Below are positions 35,426-47,499 of a DNA stretch of 64,000 nt, in pieces (the first letter of the stretch is position 1; the number at the start of each line of letters is the position of its first letter). A program made the translations under genes and the position numbers. The notes under the pieces were generated by a model that worked only from the letters and a program-made list of their open reading frames with translations, searched no databases and was not told where the DNA came from. The stretch is taken from assembly GCA_025266875.1 (NCBI GenBank), contig JALLLT010000005.1, positions 434,001-498,000 on the forward strand. The letters are read 5' to 3'. The stretch comes from Fennellomyces sp. T-0311 (lineage: Eukaryota > Mucoromycota > Mucoromycetes > Mucorales > Lichtheimiaceae).

Positions 35426-36724
35426 TTAGTGCTGATGATAGAAATAATAAAAGTCGTCTTCCTGCTGATGGCACTCTGCTGAGGTAGGCATCAAGGATAA
35501 AGGAGATGAAGAAGATGTCGGGGATGCGAATGAGTAAGAGAAGGGGGCCATAGCTGCAGCTGAGGCGTCATGCGGCGGAAACATGTTGGTCACATCCGGT
35601 GTGCCAGGCGCCGAATCGGATATGATCGAAGAGCCACCGATCACCAATTGCTGCAGATCAGTATGGTCAGAGAACGGTGGTGACATGATCCAGTCGTCCT
35701 GCTGCCGTTGCTGTGGTTGCCGGTAAACTGGATTGCTCTGTGGGACGATCGAAGACGACGATGAAAAGCCCGATGAGGAGGCGTAAGGATGATACACCGC
35801 TGCATGTTCTTCCGAAACCGAGGTGCTGTATTGTTGTGGGTGGGACGGCATATACGATGCAGCTTGCGCCGTGTCTGAAGTTTCCCTCTGGTGCTGTTTC
35901 TGCGATGTGAGGTAAAATGAGCCCAAGTGATTGGGCGTAGTTTGCATATTGTTGGCAAAGTACTGGCAAAAGTAAGAGGTGGGGTCATCTTCAAACAATG
36001 GATGAAGCACTTTGTCAATGTTGAACTGTGCAGCAAGTGCTTTGGCACGTGCGAAAGTAATCCTAGAACCAAAAAGTACCGTTTAGCGCCCTTGAACGTG
36101 GAGGCAATAGCGAGCAGGCGAAAGGAAAAAAGTGAAACTTACCACACGCCCTTTAGATGCATTGCTCCTACTTTGACGACAACACGACCTCGTTCATTCT
36201 TTAGAATTCCATCGCGCTTCCCGCGTGATATGCCAGTGACGTTCAATAGTTTTGTTCCGTTAACCATATCGTTATCTAAAAGTATAAGTGTGAGTTGCCA
36301 AGTTACGCCACAAACAGTTGGTTCTAATTTAAATTTTCGCACCTTGTCGCCTGGCTACGCAAATACCGCGTGCGTCGACCTGGAAACAAATTGTACTCTG
36401 GTCTTCCCAAATTGAGGTAGTAAGCTTCGGTCGAGTAATCGGTGGTTCAGCGGGCTGTTGCTGGCGGTGGAAGTGCAATGCGTCATCGGAGGTTCCGCTG
36501 GGCTGGCCTTGCCAGGCGCCAAGGTACGGATTCTGCTGCTGCTGCTGCTGCTGGTAGTAGCAATAGGGCGAGTCGGCGTTTCCATAGTAGCTCGAGGGCG
36601 TCGCGGCGGCAGGATACGGGGCAGATGACGAGGCGATAGAGGCGGCAGGGTGCTTTGTAGGCATCATTGGGTTGTAAGGCGTGGCCGGAGCGCTGTCCGA
36701 CGATGGATTCATGTAACCGAACAT
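35426..36724 (-). CDS. APSES transcription factor, StuA/Efg1-like
   Basis: Nuclear DNA-binding regulator of morphogenesis and sporulation in fungi. The conserved APSES domain is read across three exons: [20 protein letters not shown] with CVARRQ, then [20 protein letters not shown] with [20 protein letters not shown] and LKGVW, then [20 protein letters not shown]. Codons join in phase at the introns. N-terminal to it is a Ser/Pro/Ala region with a seven-Gln run (CTG repeat at about 36532-36551); C-terminal is a Gln/Ser-rich tail ending YYFYHQH, stop 35426. I give the start as ATG 36724 ([13 protein letters not shown]); an acceptor-like site just upstream means an extra 5' exon is possible. 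The long region beyond may be promoter, as is common for this regulator. Confidence 0.92.
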
Positions 36725-37711
36725 ATAGGCGGGGCTTGCGATTCGGAATGAGCTGCAATGAGGTTGGGGAGAAAGTTACAAGAGCGGGAAAGAAAGAGGG
36801 CGAGTTAGAGAAAGAGGGGTGCAGATTCGTTTAAGAGCGAGAGAAAAGGGGGTGGCTCTCTTTTTCTCTCGTCCAAAAAAAACAGATGATGACAGCCAAA
36901 AATAGGTCGTTTTTTTACTGCTGCAGATCCCGCAAAAAGTTAGACGAGCGACAAACAAGGATGCAGGAATGACGATAAGGCAATTACTTGGCAAGTCCAG
37001 AGTAAAGAAACCGGCAGGCAAATGAGTAAGAGAGTGCGAGCGAAAAGGGAAAGGGAAAATAAGCGGTTTTGTCGGGCCAAGCAGGCAAAGTAACCCAAAA
37101 AAGTGAAAAACTTTTCGCGCGACGGCGCTTCTTTTTTTTTAAACACGCAACCGAAAAAGCTTAATGGAGGCAAATCAGAACTTATTAAATGATCTCCTCG
37201 TCTAATACCGATACAACAATGGTTCCTTTGATCGAACTTTAATTTCCACACTGGGCCAAGTGATACCAATGTTCTGGGGAGAAACAAAGCCAGCCATTGC
37301 ACAAGGGCCTGTGGTTACGCGGTCTGCGTCATTGTTGGTTAAACCCATCGTGCTCGCTGAGACAAGAGCAATGGTACGAGCGATCGGCAACTGTAACGGA
37401 TTTAATGACGAAAAAAGCAAGTGCCTCGAAATCACGACCTCTTTTAATTTACTACTTTGTCATATTCAGTCGCTTTCCCATCCCTCCTCCCCCACCACCG
37501 TCTCCCCCCAGCCTGCTTATCACCACCCAGCTGGTCTTTTGACGGGTAATGAGAAGCCCACCTGCTCCACCCAACGAGAAAACTTTTTTTGATGATTGAG
37601 AACACCATTCAAACTCAGACATCAGTTCAGCTGCCTTATTTGTTCTTGAGCCCCATCTGGGCTACGGAAAAAAAAGAACAGCTAGCGTGTTGCCAGGCGA
37701 GCTGACGCGGT
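36725..37711. other. Upstream region of the APSES gene
   Basis: About 1 kb with purine-rich (gagag-type) DNA and A tracts. A minus-strand frame at 37202-37435 has fairly coding-like composition and could be an upstream ORF or leader exon of the APSES gene; no motif is recognised. Confidence 0.4.
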
Positions 37712-38641
37712 GTGCTGCTTCTGGAAGTTCTACCATGTGGCCACTCTGAGTTCTTCGAGCGAACAAGCCGATCAAAAAGGGTCTGCACTCCGCTCCCTGC
37801 CCCCATTGTGTGTATGTCCAAGTTCTTTGCTCACACACAGCGAACCAGTGCTATAACGGGGGGTTTTGTTGCCATAGTGGAAGATTCCGTGGCAGCAGAT
37901 TGCGAAAACGCCAAAACAAGAAGGGTCAGTGCCGATCTGCAGTACAATTACCATCTGCAGCAGCTCTGCGCGACATCTATTCCCACACAAAAAAAAAATA
38001 ACGTTGAGCCATCCTTCCATCTCTGTTGCAGCAGAATGCACGATTCCTATAGACAAATGTGCATACGGTTGCAGGATATCCGTAGAAACGCTCCAGGTCT
38101 CTGGGTTCATTCGATGCAAATCTGTCGCTCTGCAGTATATAACTTTGGCGTGTGTGGGGTGGCCCGCGCTGCATGGCCTTACAAAACCCTGATATTTTGT
38201 CAAGAAAAAGGGGACCCTGACCACACAACTCTTATGCACCAATTTATCGAACTTTACCGTCAGCTTTCTACTGCTATTGCGTCCACGAGCCTAAAAGCCA
38301 AGAACGAGGCTGATTTCGTAGTGCTAACATATCCGATTAGCACACACGATTGGGCGTTTTCAGCCCACTCGTATGCTGCAGTATTGCCTCTTTTCAAGGA
38401 ATGTATAATTTTTTACAATACGTGGAAAAAGAAACTATTTTTACGATATGCAGCCGTGCATGGTCGTATCTCGTGTAAAAAAAAAATTAGAACAAGCCAA
38501 CTGCTTAGTATGAGTGTTACACTTTCTGCGGCGTGTGTTGCTTTGTTTTTGTCTCGCAGCACAAACCTGTTTGTACCAATTAAACGTTCTGATAAAATTC
38601 CTCGTCCGTGCGTGATAGGTCATCCCGGGTTCAAGGGCTAA
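37712..38641 (+). CDS. Unexplained 309-codon open frame
   Basis: A single uninterrupted frame from ATG 37712 to TAA 38641, divergent from the APSES gene. It has no recognisable domain. It is Cys- and His-containing (for example FHLCCSRMHDSYRQMCIRLQ) with a hydrophobic stretch near its end (SVTLSAACVALFLS). A 156-codon frame overlaps it on the other strand. By a simple uniform-codon estimate such a long frame is rare by chance, yet its composition looks less gene-like than its neighbours and no introns are needed. It may be a lineage-specific gene, a long non-coding leader, or chance. Confidence 0.25.
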   Translation: MLLLEVLPCGHSEFFERTSRSKRVCTPLPAPIVCMSKFFAHTQRTSAITGGFVAIVEDSVAADCENAKTRRVSADLQYNYHLQQLCATSIPTQKKNNVEPSFHLCCSRMHDSYRQMCIRLQDIRRNAPGLWVHSMQICRSAVYNFGVCGVARAAWPYKTLIFCQEKGDPDHTTLMHQFIELYRQLSTAIASTSLKAKNEADFVVLTYPISTHDWAFSAHSYAAVLPLFKECIIFYNTWKKKLFLRYAAVHGRISCKKKIRTSQLLSMSVTLSAACVALFLSRSTNLFVPIKRSDKIPRPCVIGHPGFKG

Positions 38642-40564
38642 AGGAAATGATCTCATGACCAGCACTCTTCTTAAACCGTGCGATCATGCGCTTCATGTTG
38701 CACTTGAATAAAATACTGAACAGTTAGTACCCAGTGCCGTATTGTTGTTCGATAAGGCGTGTTCGTTTCCCGTACTTGATAACGGAAAATCATATGTAGT
38801 AACATACTAATTATACCTTTTGGAACGGTTCTAGACTGATGGACAATAGATTTACGTAGCATGAGAATTAAAATGAGTACTACACCAAACCTAACTTGCT
38901 ATAGAGTTCGTATTATCACGAGTAATAGAGCATTTAAGAGCGAGTTGATGATCAAGTAAGCACCCAGCAACGCTCAATCAAGATAGTATTTGATAATATA
39001 TCATGTAATAACCCTTCTTACTATTCACTTTATTGAGCTAGTCCTATGTCCCTTTGTTCTGCGGGAACCGTTTCACTATTACAGGGGTCCATAAGGTACA
39101 GGAGCAAAGTTTAAATAAAAGTAATGATTATCCGATGAGATTGGACACCATTATTGCAAGCGCCCACTCTAAAACTTTCTTCTTGGCCAACGTTCAAATT
39201 AGTTTCGATGAAGCTGTAGCTAAAGTGGTATTTGGATGCTAACAAGACAGGGCTTATTTGCATCAAAGGGAGAAGGAGTGATAGATTGGAGCACCATACA
39301 AAGCAAGACTATTACAAAGATACACTGGATGGGAAAACTTCAATATGCAGCACATCATCGTCACGATAATATGCGGATTGCTGCGGTGTAACTCCAAACT
39401 TGGCGACATGAAACAATGCACGATGTTGGACTAGTGTTAGGTTGCCCCTCCTCCCGCGTTCAAATTGCAAACCTATCGACAGATCTACAAAAAGGACTGA
39501 TGCAAGAATACAACGCGTTGTTATAGTTTCAAAGAAAACAGCCAAGTTGCCCCTTGTGTGAAGTAAAAAAAAGGCGGTACTTTTTTAAAAGTTAAATCTC
39601 AGTTTACGGAACTGCATCGTATGCGGGCATACATGTTGATCACTTACGCTGAAAGTATATATTAATTCCTCGGCAGATTTGTCACGAACTATAATGCTGT
39701 CCATTTCAAAACACCGGATATTCGGCAAAAGGCGCAATATTCACCTTTTAACCATGTATCTGCTTCAATTAGCGTGATTTGACAGATTTGGTAACAGACA
39801 CAATAGTGAGTTCAAAAATAATTGATCTAAAAGAAGATATAACAAAAAAGTCAGCTCTTGTTTACGGGTGACGAACTGGAAGGGGGATCAACCAGAGATG
39901 GGAATGACTCATTTTCTTAGAGGAAAGGAAGGTTGGTAGCATACAGAAGGGTGCTTCATGCTTAGCGGGAACGACTAAGACTTTCCGAAATCAATGATAC
40001 AACCCCTATTCGATATACGGATTATAGCCCTTTATAGCGAGCAAGTTGTTTTTTTTTCGATCGTCGTTGTGAATCTGAGGAGAAAAGTATCAAGGACCAA
40101 AAGCAGCTCGTGCTAAGTGATCAAACTATAGCAACTACAACGCGCAGAATCACATGTTTTGACAGCGAGAATACTGATATGTCCTTCTGTACGAGCACAA
40201 TGAATACGAGAACTATCCAATCTTGGAGATTAACTTGTTTCACTTCACTATTCGATGCGGATGATCATTAAATATGTTTTCACCGGATACTGTACTTGCG
40301 TCGGTGAAAGGATCTTTGTCATCAAGATATGCAAGTTCCAGAAAAAAAATATTGCAAAGATTTATAGAAAGATGCTGAGTGGCTGTCGACAATAAAAACG
40401 TGAGTGTCATCGAACTTTAAGCCAATTACGTATTCTGATGTATGCATGTTTTAGTGATCCCGAGAAAAAAATGCTCACCTGAGCTCATCGGATCGAAGAA
40501 AATTTGTTTCTCCAAAAATAACCATGCAGTACACTTTCGTTGTGTAAAAACCATTTGGCTTTCC

Positions 40565-41250
40565 AAGCGATACTCCTTTCCCAATATAGAGTTTCACGCC
40601 CAGGAGTATGTCATACGGGAATTGGTGGATACTGTGTTTCACTTTCTGCACTTCGCCAACCATAAGGAAATCAGATGGACGAATCATTTAATATTATGTC
40701 ATTCTGGCTAAGTTTTAAAGTTGTAGGAGTAATCTCCCTTGTCCGTAGGGGGGGGGCAGCTTTCTCTCTTTATTTCATTATCGTGACGACCGGATTGTTG
40801 TTAACAACAGCCAATTTCAAGGTCCAGGATTTTTTAACATCAATCTCCCTATGTGTATGCACAGACCGAAACTTAATAAGAAGGTCCAAGAAACAAATGC
40901 TCAGCGCGACATCCAAGCCACGTGTTTAAAGTACTTGTGTCGTTCATTTAGACGCCTCCTCCTATGCGAGTAAATGTACGATAAACAGGTGAGAAGAGCA
41001 GCTATACCCATCAACGTATGAGAAAAACGTTATCGTGATGAAGATTGGAATCCAGTACTATCGCCACAGTTATTGTACCGTAGTTAACTTATTCTTGAGA
41101 CAAGCGGCGCGCACAGATTGTGTTTTGGAGCTCATTGATCATCTTTTATTCAGCATATTAGGCTAATATTCCCAGTTGTTACCCCAGATGCTTAAATCGA
41201 TAAATCAGAAGTTCGAGATCTGCACTCTCGTAGAATATGTTACGTATATA
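40565..41250. repeat. Dispersed repeat, copy 1 (diverged direct repeat)
   Basis: Aligns by eye with 42470-43000 in the same orientation. Matching blocks include aatcatttaatattatgtca at 40681 against aatcatttaatacaatgtca at 42556, aaagttgtaggagtaatctc at 40718, and gcgcacagattgtg at 41108 against 42928. Identity looks moderate with many indels. An open frame in this copy (40675-40929) is not preserved in the other, so coding origin is unclear. Confidence 0.55.
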
Positions 41251-42469
41251 GCAATCATTCAGGTTCTCATGGAATAAGAATAAAGCCTTCTACTTTTTTC
41301 TTATTGATGGCTCGCTATTACATAATCTCAGTAAATCAGAATTAGTAGAAAATCATGATCTGCAGTATAATACCGATGGTTATCTAGAGCACCAGTCGGT
41401 AATTCCGGTACTTATAGCGTTGAAAAAGTCAACTGGTACAATAGCGATCGTCAGAAACAGCGACAGCGGAGATCGCAACAGTAATGGGAAAACATTATTA
41501 TGGCATACTCACTGCATAAGCTTGTACCGCACAATCTCATGAATAAGTGTTACATTAAGCTACAAGTTTCCAATAGAGTCAAAAATTAACATAAACGCGA
41601 GTCTATTGCTGGTTAATCTGAAGAGTCAATTTGCATTTTCTCTCCGACATAATGGAAACTTGTGTTGGTGTTCATTCACATATATAGATTTGATCGGTTG
41701 CTACTTTTCTGCAGTATTAAATATGAGGTAAAGATACTGGGTTTATCAAAGTGTTTTCGCTTGTCCAAGAATCATCAAGTACTACGTAAGCATAAGGCGA
41801 ACCTTCGATGGAATGTGGGATTACACGAATTTTTTGCTTCTGCGAATCCTACCAAACGAGTTTACAAAGCTATCTATCACGGATGTCAATAATGTGCCAT
41901 GTTAATCGGTTAGTACCAGACACACTGAGAAAAGGTGTTCTAAACAGCTGGATGTCCGCTTACAAAGGTACGGAAGAACTTTATGCGCGGCACTTCTGTC
42001 CGCCGTACGCACCAGCTCAGACCGTGTATGAGTGTACAGTCTTAATATTAACTGAGAAATTAATAGGTATAGGAACATCTGAATGATTATTACGTCGATA
42101 TGGATAAACGCCCTTGGATGCATTTACTTGTGTGTACTACTGTTTACGATGCAGTATACATCAAACGGCATTACATAGCCACACTGTACGTTTTTATCAT
42201 CGTGAATTAGCCTCTTGCATGCAATCAACTCTAGCTCAACACGCAGATGACGTGTAATTATACTACACCAGCAACTGCAATCGATCTTTTGACTACGTAC
42301 ACGTAGCGAACCTGCATCTCCCTTTGGGCTTCTTTTGTTCGCCCCGGAAATTTACGGATAGCTTTTTTAAGCCAGCAGATTGTACTAAATCACTTGGGAA
42401 ATAGCACATCACAATGGCTCGAGAAACATATTCACATCTTGCTTCACCATGATGTCAACTCATTTGGCG

Positions 42470-43000
42470 GAACTGCTTGGCTCTAATTCCAGGAGTATTG
42501 GGAACCGCCGGAAATCCGGATTTACCGTTCTCGTCGGTATATCACCAGATGAACAAATCATTTAATACAATGTCACTCTAGCTATATTTTAAAGTTAGAG
42601 GAGGTGATCTCCTTGTTAACAAGGGGCTATGCTATCATAACGACTGCTATTAACAACAGTCGATCATACAAGATCCGAAAAAGAATTAGAGCTAACCTCC
42701 CTACTAGGATGCACGGACCGAAATCTAATAGATCAAATACACTCTGTCTGCACCACGTGCTACCGTCAATTATTTGTAATTCGGTTAGATAAGACTGACA
42801 CGAGTTGTATGGTGTCAATAGGATTTGGTGGTATTGTTGTGGTCATCGCATATATGCTTTGTAAAGGAGGGCTCGGTCTACCGTTACTTCAATATTGACC
42901 TTTGCGACTTACTTTTTTTGGAGAGTGCGCACAGATTGTGCCCTTGGATTTTTTGCTGATCATCCTATATTTGAAGTATTAGCTAGCGGAAAACGGATTT
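42470..43000. repeat. Dispersed repeat, copy 2 (diverged direct repeat)
   Basis: Partner of the repeat at 40565-41250, about 1.9 kb downstream. The order of the shared blocks is kept (ccaggagtat, aatcatttaata, gatctcctt, gcacggaccgaaa, gcgcacagattgtg), so it is one diverged unit, not scattered matches. Confidence 0.55.
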
Positions 43001-43692
43001 GCTACGGATAAGCTAAATTCGATAGCTCCGGTATTCTGGATTCGTATTAGGAAACTGTGATATTTTCCGTCGAACAGCGAATTTTTTTATGCATTTTCGA
43101 AATGTGTTAGATGAATTGAATGCATATTTGCAACGGATAACTACAAGAGCAAGTAACGAATGCCGTCAAGTAGCAAAGATACATATGTACAGAATTATGT
43201 TTATGCCGGTAACCGGAAATTCGGATTGGTATTTGTATATAGTACAGTGATATAAGGCCAATTAATATCTTGGCGACTGGCTGAGATTCATCAAGCGTAT
43301 AGAAATGCTGGAGATTAGAAACCAAGACGATAGGAAATCTTGTATTACGTACAGTTGATACTTAAACGATAACGAATATAGCTTCAAAAATAGCATTCCT
43401 GAATTAGTTTCTCGTCATGATCATGATTTAAAAGGATTAACGGGACGGTATGCATATAATTTAGTGGTAGGCGCACATGTGTACCATTGAAGGATCGACA
43501 ACATACTGTACAACAGACACTTACGCGTAAGCATGAGTCATCTCTTTACAATGTAACATTAACAAGCTCGTGGAAATTGAATTGCCAAGTAATCTAAATG
43601 TGTTGCTATCACCTTTTTGCTTTTGTTGATTAGTTTATTATTATAGTTATCGAGAATAAGAGAGCTGCTACAAAACAAGGAATGAGAAATTT

Positions 43693-44018
43693 CTAAGCCT
43701 CTAGATTGTGCTTGTGGCCGGAACTGGCCAGGCGATAACACGTAAAGGTATGGCACGGTATATATTCCTTTTCGCAGTTGTCGTGTCCATGTCTAGCATA
43801 TCCCAAGGGGCAGTTTTCGGTACAGTTTTCTGGGGTATAATGGAGGAAGTCTATATAGAAGTGGAAAAAAAGTTAGCTAAGGGTTCAAATTGATAACAAG
43901 TGTTCTACACTATACCTGACAGAATTAATTCAGTGGGATCTTCTTCCTTTTCCGAGCATGCGTAGACTGTGACAGCAGCAAAGGCAAGGGCAGCAGGTAA
44001 GAAGAATTGGAAGCGCAT
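43693..44018 (-). CDS. Small secreted cysteine-rich protein (antistasin-like spacing)
   Basis: Two-exon gene found by splicing. Exon 1 (44018-43916) begins MRFQFFLPAALAFAAVTVYA, a typical signal peptide, followed by CSEKEEDPTELILS. A 65-nt intron (43915-43851, GTATAG...TATATAG) joins in phase to exon 2 (43850-43693): DFLHYTPENCTENCPLGYAR, HGHDNCEKEYIPCHTFTC, then a short basic tail and stop. Total 86 residues. The CPxGYxxxxxxxC...C.C pattern resembles antistasin-like inhibitor modules, but it is too short to be sure. The clean phase, signal peptide and Cys spacing argue for a real gene; possible role as secreted inhibitor or effector is inference. Confidence 0.6.
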
Positions 44019-44627
44019 TGTCAGGTACTGTGTATCTTTGGTATTTCGTTTATTTTTTGCCACCATCCTATCATTTTTATATGCTGAAGAAAATTCAACA
44101 TTCAATCAATCCCTATGGCACGCAGTAATTCGAAAATGGATAAAAGTAGAATATGTCTTTCTTTTAAGGGGGCAACGTTGAGCGGTTTTAGTAAGAGTGG
44201 GTGGCCAAAGCATTCTTCCCCTAGGGACCGTTAATCTCCGAAACTTCTCCTTGCCACCGCACTTTCACTGAACCATCCATAGAAAAAAAAGTAGCAAGGT
44301 TTAATTTGTTCATGTTTTCTCGGTACATGCTTATCAATGCGCACCCTGGTAAAACGCGTACCCCGTTAATGGAAATAATTAAAATAGTGATCGTAAAAAA
44401 AAGTCAAGGCAGAAACACGTATACGGGGATTTCCTTTGCAAAAATGGGATCGCCCGGTTAACGTGTACGGGTGAATGCAGTTTGATCGAGACCGAGAGAA
44501 TCTCCAGAAAATTAGTAAATGGGCTCAATTGTGAGCTTAGTTCTTTATCCGGCGAATGCTCGAGTGGGGCATCCTCATAGTCAAGTAAAAATTCCTTGGG
44601 TGCCTCTCCTGGAATTATGGCCTGTAA

Positions 44628-44876
44628 ATGAAGACGACGATGCATCGCAGATTACTCTTATTATTTGCGTTGTCGTTATACTCTCTTTGCATTGGTAAGT
44701 CGCAGCATATGCAGGTGTGAGCGCGCCATGTTTAAGTTTGCGCGGGTGTGTCGAAAAAAACCGAATTTCCAGAAAGCTTTTCAAGCTGTACCATGAACCT
44801 GGCTATCGGATCTTGCAGGGCAATGTTTGCCACACCAATTCCCGTTGAAACCTGTTCCTTGCGTTCAAGTTTTTAG
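44628..44876 (+). CDS. Short secreted peptide, partial Kunitz-like cysteine pattern
   Basis: Two exons, 44628-44694 and 44773-44876, joined in phase by a GTAAGT...TTCCAG intron. Signal peptide MKTTMHRRLLLLFALSLYSL, then CIESFSSCTMNLAIGSCRAM with a third Cys (VETCSLRSSF) before TAG 44876; about 56 residues. The C-x8-C-R-A spacing equals that of the first two cysteines of Kunitz/BPTI domains, but the remaining cysteines are missing. It could be a truncated Kunitz gene, another secreted peptide, or chance. It lies about 600 bp from the other secreted gene, pointing away from it. Confidence 0.35.
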
Positions 44877-47499
44877 ATATACATAAAGCGAGATACTACA
44901 TTATGCCTGTTACAGACAGCGGTGACAGTAAAATATCGATGTGTGTCTGTGTGTCCAATATCATTTTTTGGACGCTCCTTGATGAATAGCAGGTATGATT
45001 ATCTTTGCACGGTAAGAATGTATAAGAGATAAGCACCACCGAATGTTCTACTGCATCTACAATTAAGTCTGGAGTCTATTTTGCTGTTCCATAAGATTCG
45101 ACGGTACGCTACTCAATGCTGAATCCTTCAAGAATGCGGAGCAAGTGCAAGAGCATTCTTGCATACTATTTAACATTCGCGTTTGGCATGTTGAATAAAT
45201 CCAGTACATTGCCTGCATCCTATTCTCAAAATAGCCAAATGATTGGTTCATCATGCATAGCAGTAGAATTTCTCAATGGAAGTGCAAAAGTTAGCGTGGT
45301 GAAGCTTTCTTGGAGTAGTCGATTGTTGTTGCAATACTTTTGCAGAATTTGGCGCGGTTTATACGTAGATGAAATAACTAGGAGGGGAAAAGAGTATAAT
45401 TCGCGATTTTATGTTGTTTGTAGTCTTTAATCATTTCCAGCGATGGATAATTCCTGAGCTAGCGATAACCCCTCGAGGGTTTAATTTTTTTTACCGGCAT
45501 TGAGAGAAGCGCGTAATAGCTTAGAGTTCATCTTTAGCGCCGAGAACATACACCTGATAAAAAAAAAGAAGGAGCGGGACCAATGGTAGCACAGTGCAGA
45601 CTAAGGCCAAGAAGCGTCATCAAAGCAAGGGGTACCCCACTTGCATTACTGGATTACGCACTTTTCTTGTTGTACAAGGGGATAGAATTTAATCAGCGTT
45701 GCGAAGGAGTTGACGCTTTGGTATTACCCGAGTCACCGCCCATGTTCGCGCCGTCAATCCGATGGGACCAATCCCCATCTTTGGGAATCATCACGGACTT
45801 TTCACATAGGCGAGAGCACAGCAAAAACCGGGAATGTAAAGTGACCCGGACACACACACGCACTTGGCATTTGTTTGACATACAACAACTAGACCATTGG
45901 AGCATTGACCAAGTACAAGAGCGCACAAAGTTGACTTATCGTGGACTTGCGGTTCAGTATTTAGCGCTATGAGGCCTTTACCAGTAGAACTACGTTCCTA
46001 TAAAATCTCGTACCGAAAACGAGCTGCTTTGACGGGTAGGGTCTTTTGTGGAACGTGGCTTCGAGAACGTATGTATCCAGACACTTGGTGAGTAAAATGG
46101 GGAGCAATAAATGGTAGCACATTTTGACATTTGTTTAATCAACGGCGAAAAGATTAATGCGGCATCGGTTGTCCGATGTGATGAACACGAAGAACAGCTG
46201 GTAAGGAAAGCCATTGGCAACCGTAGCTTTCTCATATTTTTGCACGTTAATCTGGCGCTTGATTGTGGTGAACTTGGTCTGTACGACAAAGGGACCGAAA
46301 GAGCTGTGCGAGGTCTTTGAAAACTCCAAAATGATAAATAACGAAATTGCACTTGTTGCAAAAGGTCTTCAAAAGCGCCGTAAGCTCTCATTCATATTCG
46401 GTATCACTTAAGGACAATCTATATACATATATCCTCAATCTGGTAGAATCAAATCTGGGTGGGCAAGCTAGCCAGGTTACTGTCGAATTTGACGGTGTCA
46501 AAGCCAACTATCATGCGCGATACAACAAAATGCAAGAGACAAACATCAGGCCAGAATTGAAAATGACGTTATTGGCGTATCACGCTATGTCGCATAAAAT
46601 GTAGCCGCGCCAATTGGAAACTCATGTCACGTCAAGATGAAAAGGTCAATCATTTGGATAAATATTGTGCTATGTGTCTGGAAACGACGGGTAATCTGAC
46701 TTGAAGTTCCGTTAGCTTCTTTGCATGTAAAAAAAAAGCGATTGAAGCCCATGATACGGAAGCATCCCGACCAACGGACATGTGGGATGCAACAAAAAGC
46801 CATAAATAATTTACCGGCTTACCTCAGCCATAGGTACAGCCTGCGAACCTGAACGAAGGATTTTTTAAGGTTTGATAAGGCCAACGTTGACGGAAGCTGA
46901 ATTGATGAAAACACAGTATATCTCAACAAACAGGGATGCTATATCTATCTGTTTTCGTTAGCATGTATAGGATTGATACAAAAATACACTAGCGTTTTTG
47001 CTATGCAGGGACTTGGGAGCACGGACAATGGTCTGCGGTTCCACAGAGCAGTTTGTTGGGAGCGCCATGTGTGACCTATATGATATTCTCCACTCCGTCA
47101 CACTTGCTGCTTCTCCAGATTCTCACGATTCAAATTGGGTAACCAATGAAATGCACCTGTCAAAAACACCCGTTACGCCGCGGGTTACCGAACAATCCAT
47201 TTTAGCAATGGTTACCTCAAAAAAATATAGCCACAATTAAAGTAAAATTTTTTTTGAAGTACGTATTGGGGAAGATACTTTATTATTATTTTTTGGTATC
47301 CATTTGTCAGGCCCTGAGTGAACTGGCTTGACGATGTTTATATAATACAGCTGGCACACACAAAAAAAATGTGATACAGACGAAAGTAAATATAGGTAAG
47401 TAGTAAAGTAGTAGGCTAGTATACATGCATGATCATCGAAAAATAATCGATGGACCATGTCGAGAAAGATTTATCAAAAGGATGAAACACGTCCCGCGT
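44877..47499. other. Gene-poor stretch, unresolved open frames
   Basis: No gene can be supported. Frames at 45583-45972, 46111-46320 and 46347-46604 (+) are moderately coding-like (the last has VTVEFDGVKANYHARYNKMQ) and may be exons of one worn gene; I recognise no family. The 47.25-47.49 kb part is AT-rich and is probably the 3' UTR of the transporter. Confidence 0.35.

Larger units (their letters stand above)
38642..43692. other. AT-rich gene-poor stretch with old repeats
   Basis: About 5 kb with no intact gene. It contains the diverged direct repeat pair described separately. The remaining short frames (for example 39054-39242, 41662-41892) have no named motif. Confidence 0.45.

Noticed and set aside
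45583..45972. 129-codon plus-strand frame
   Set aside because: No motif and no clean splice partner; kept only as a note in the gene-poor entry.
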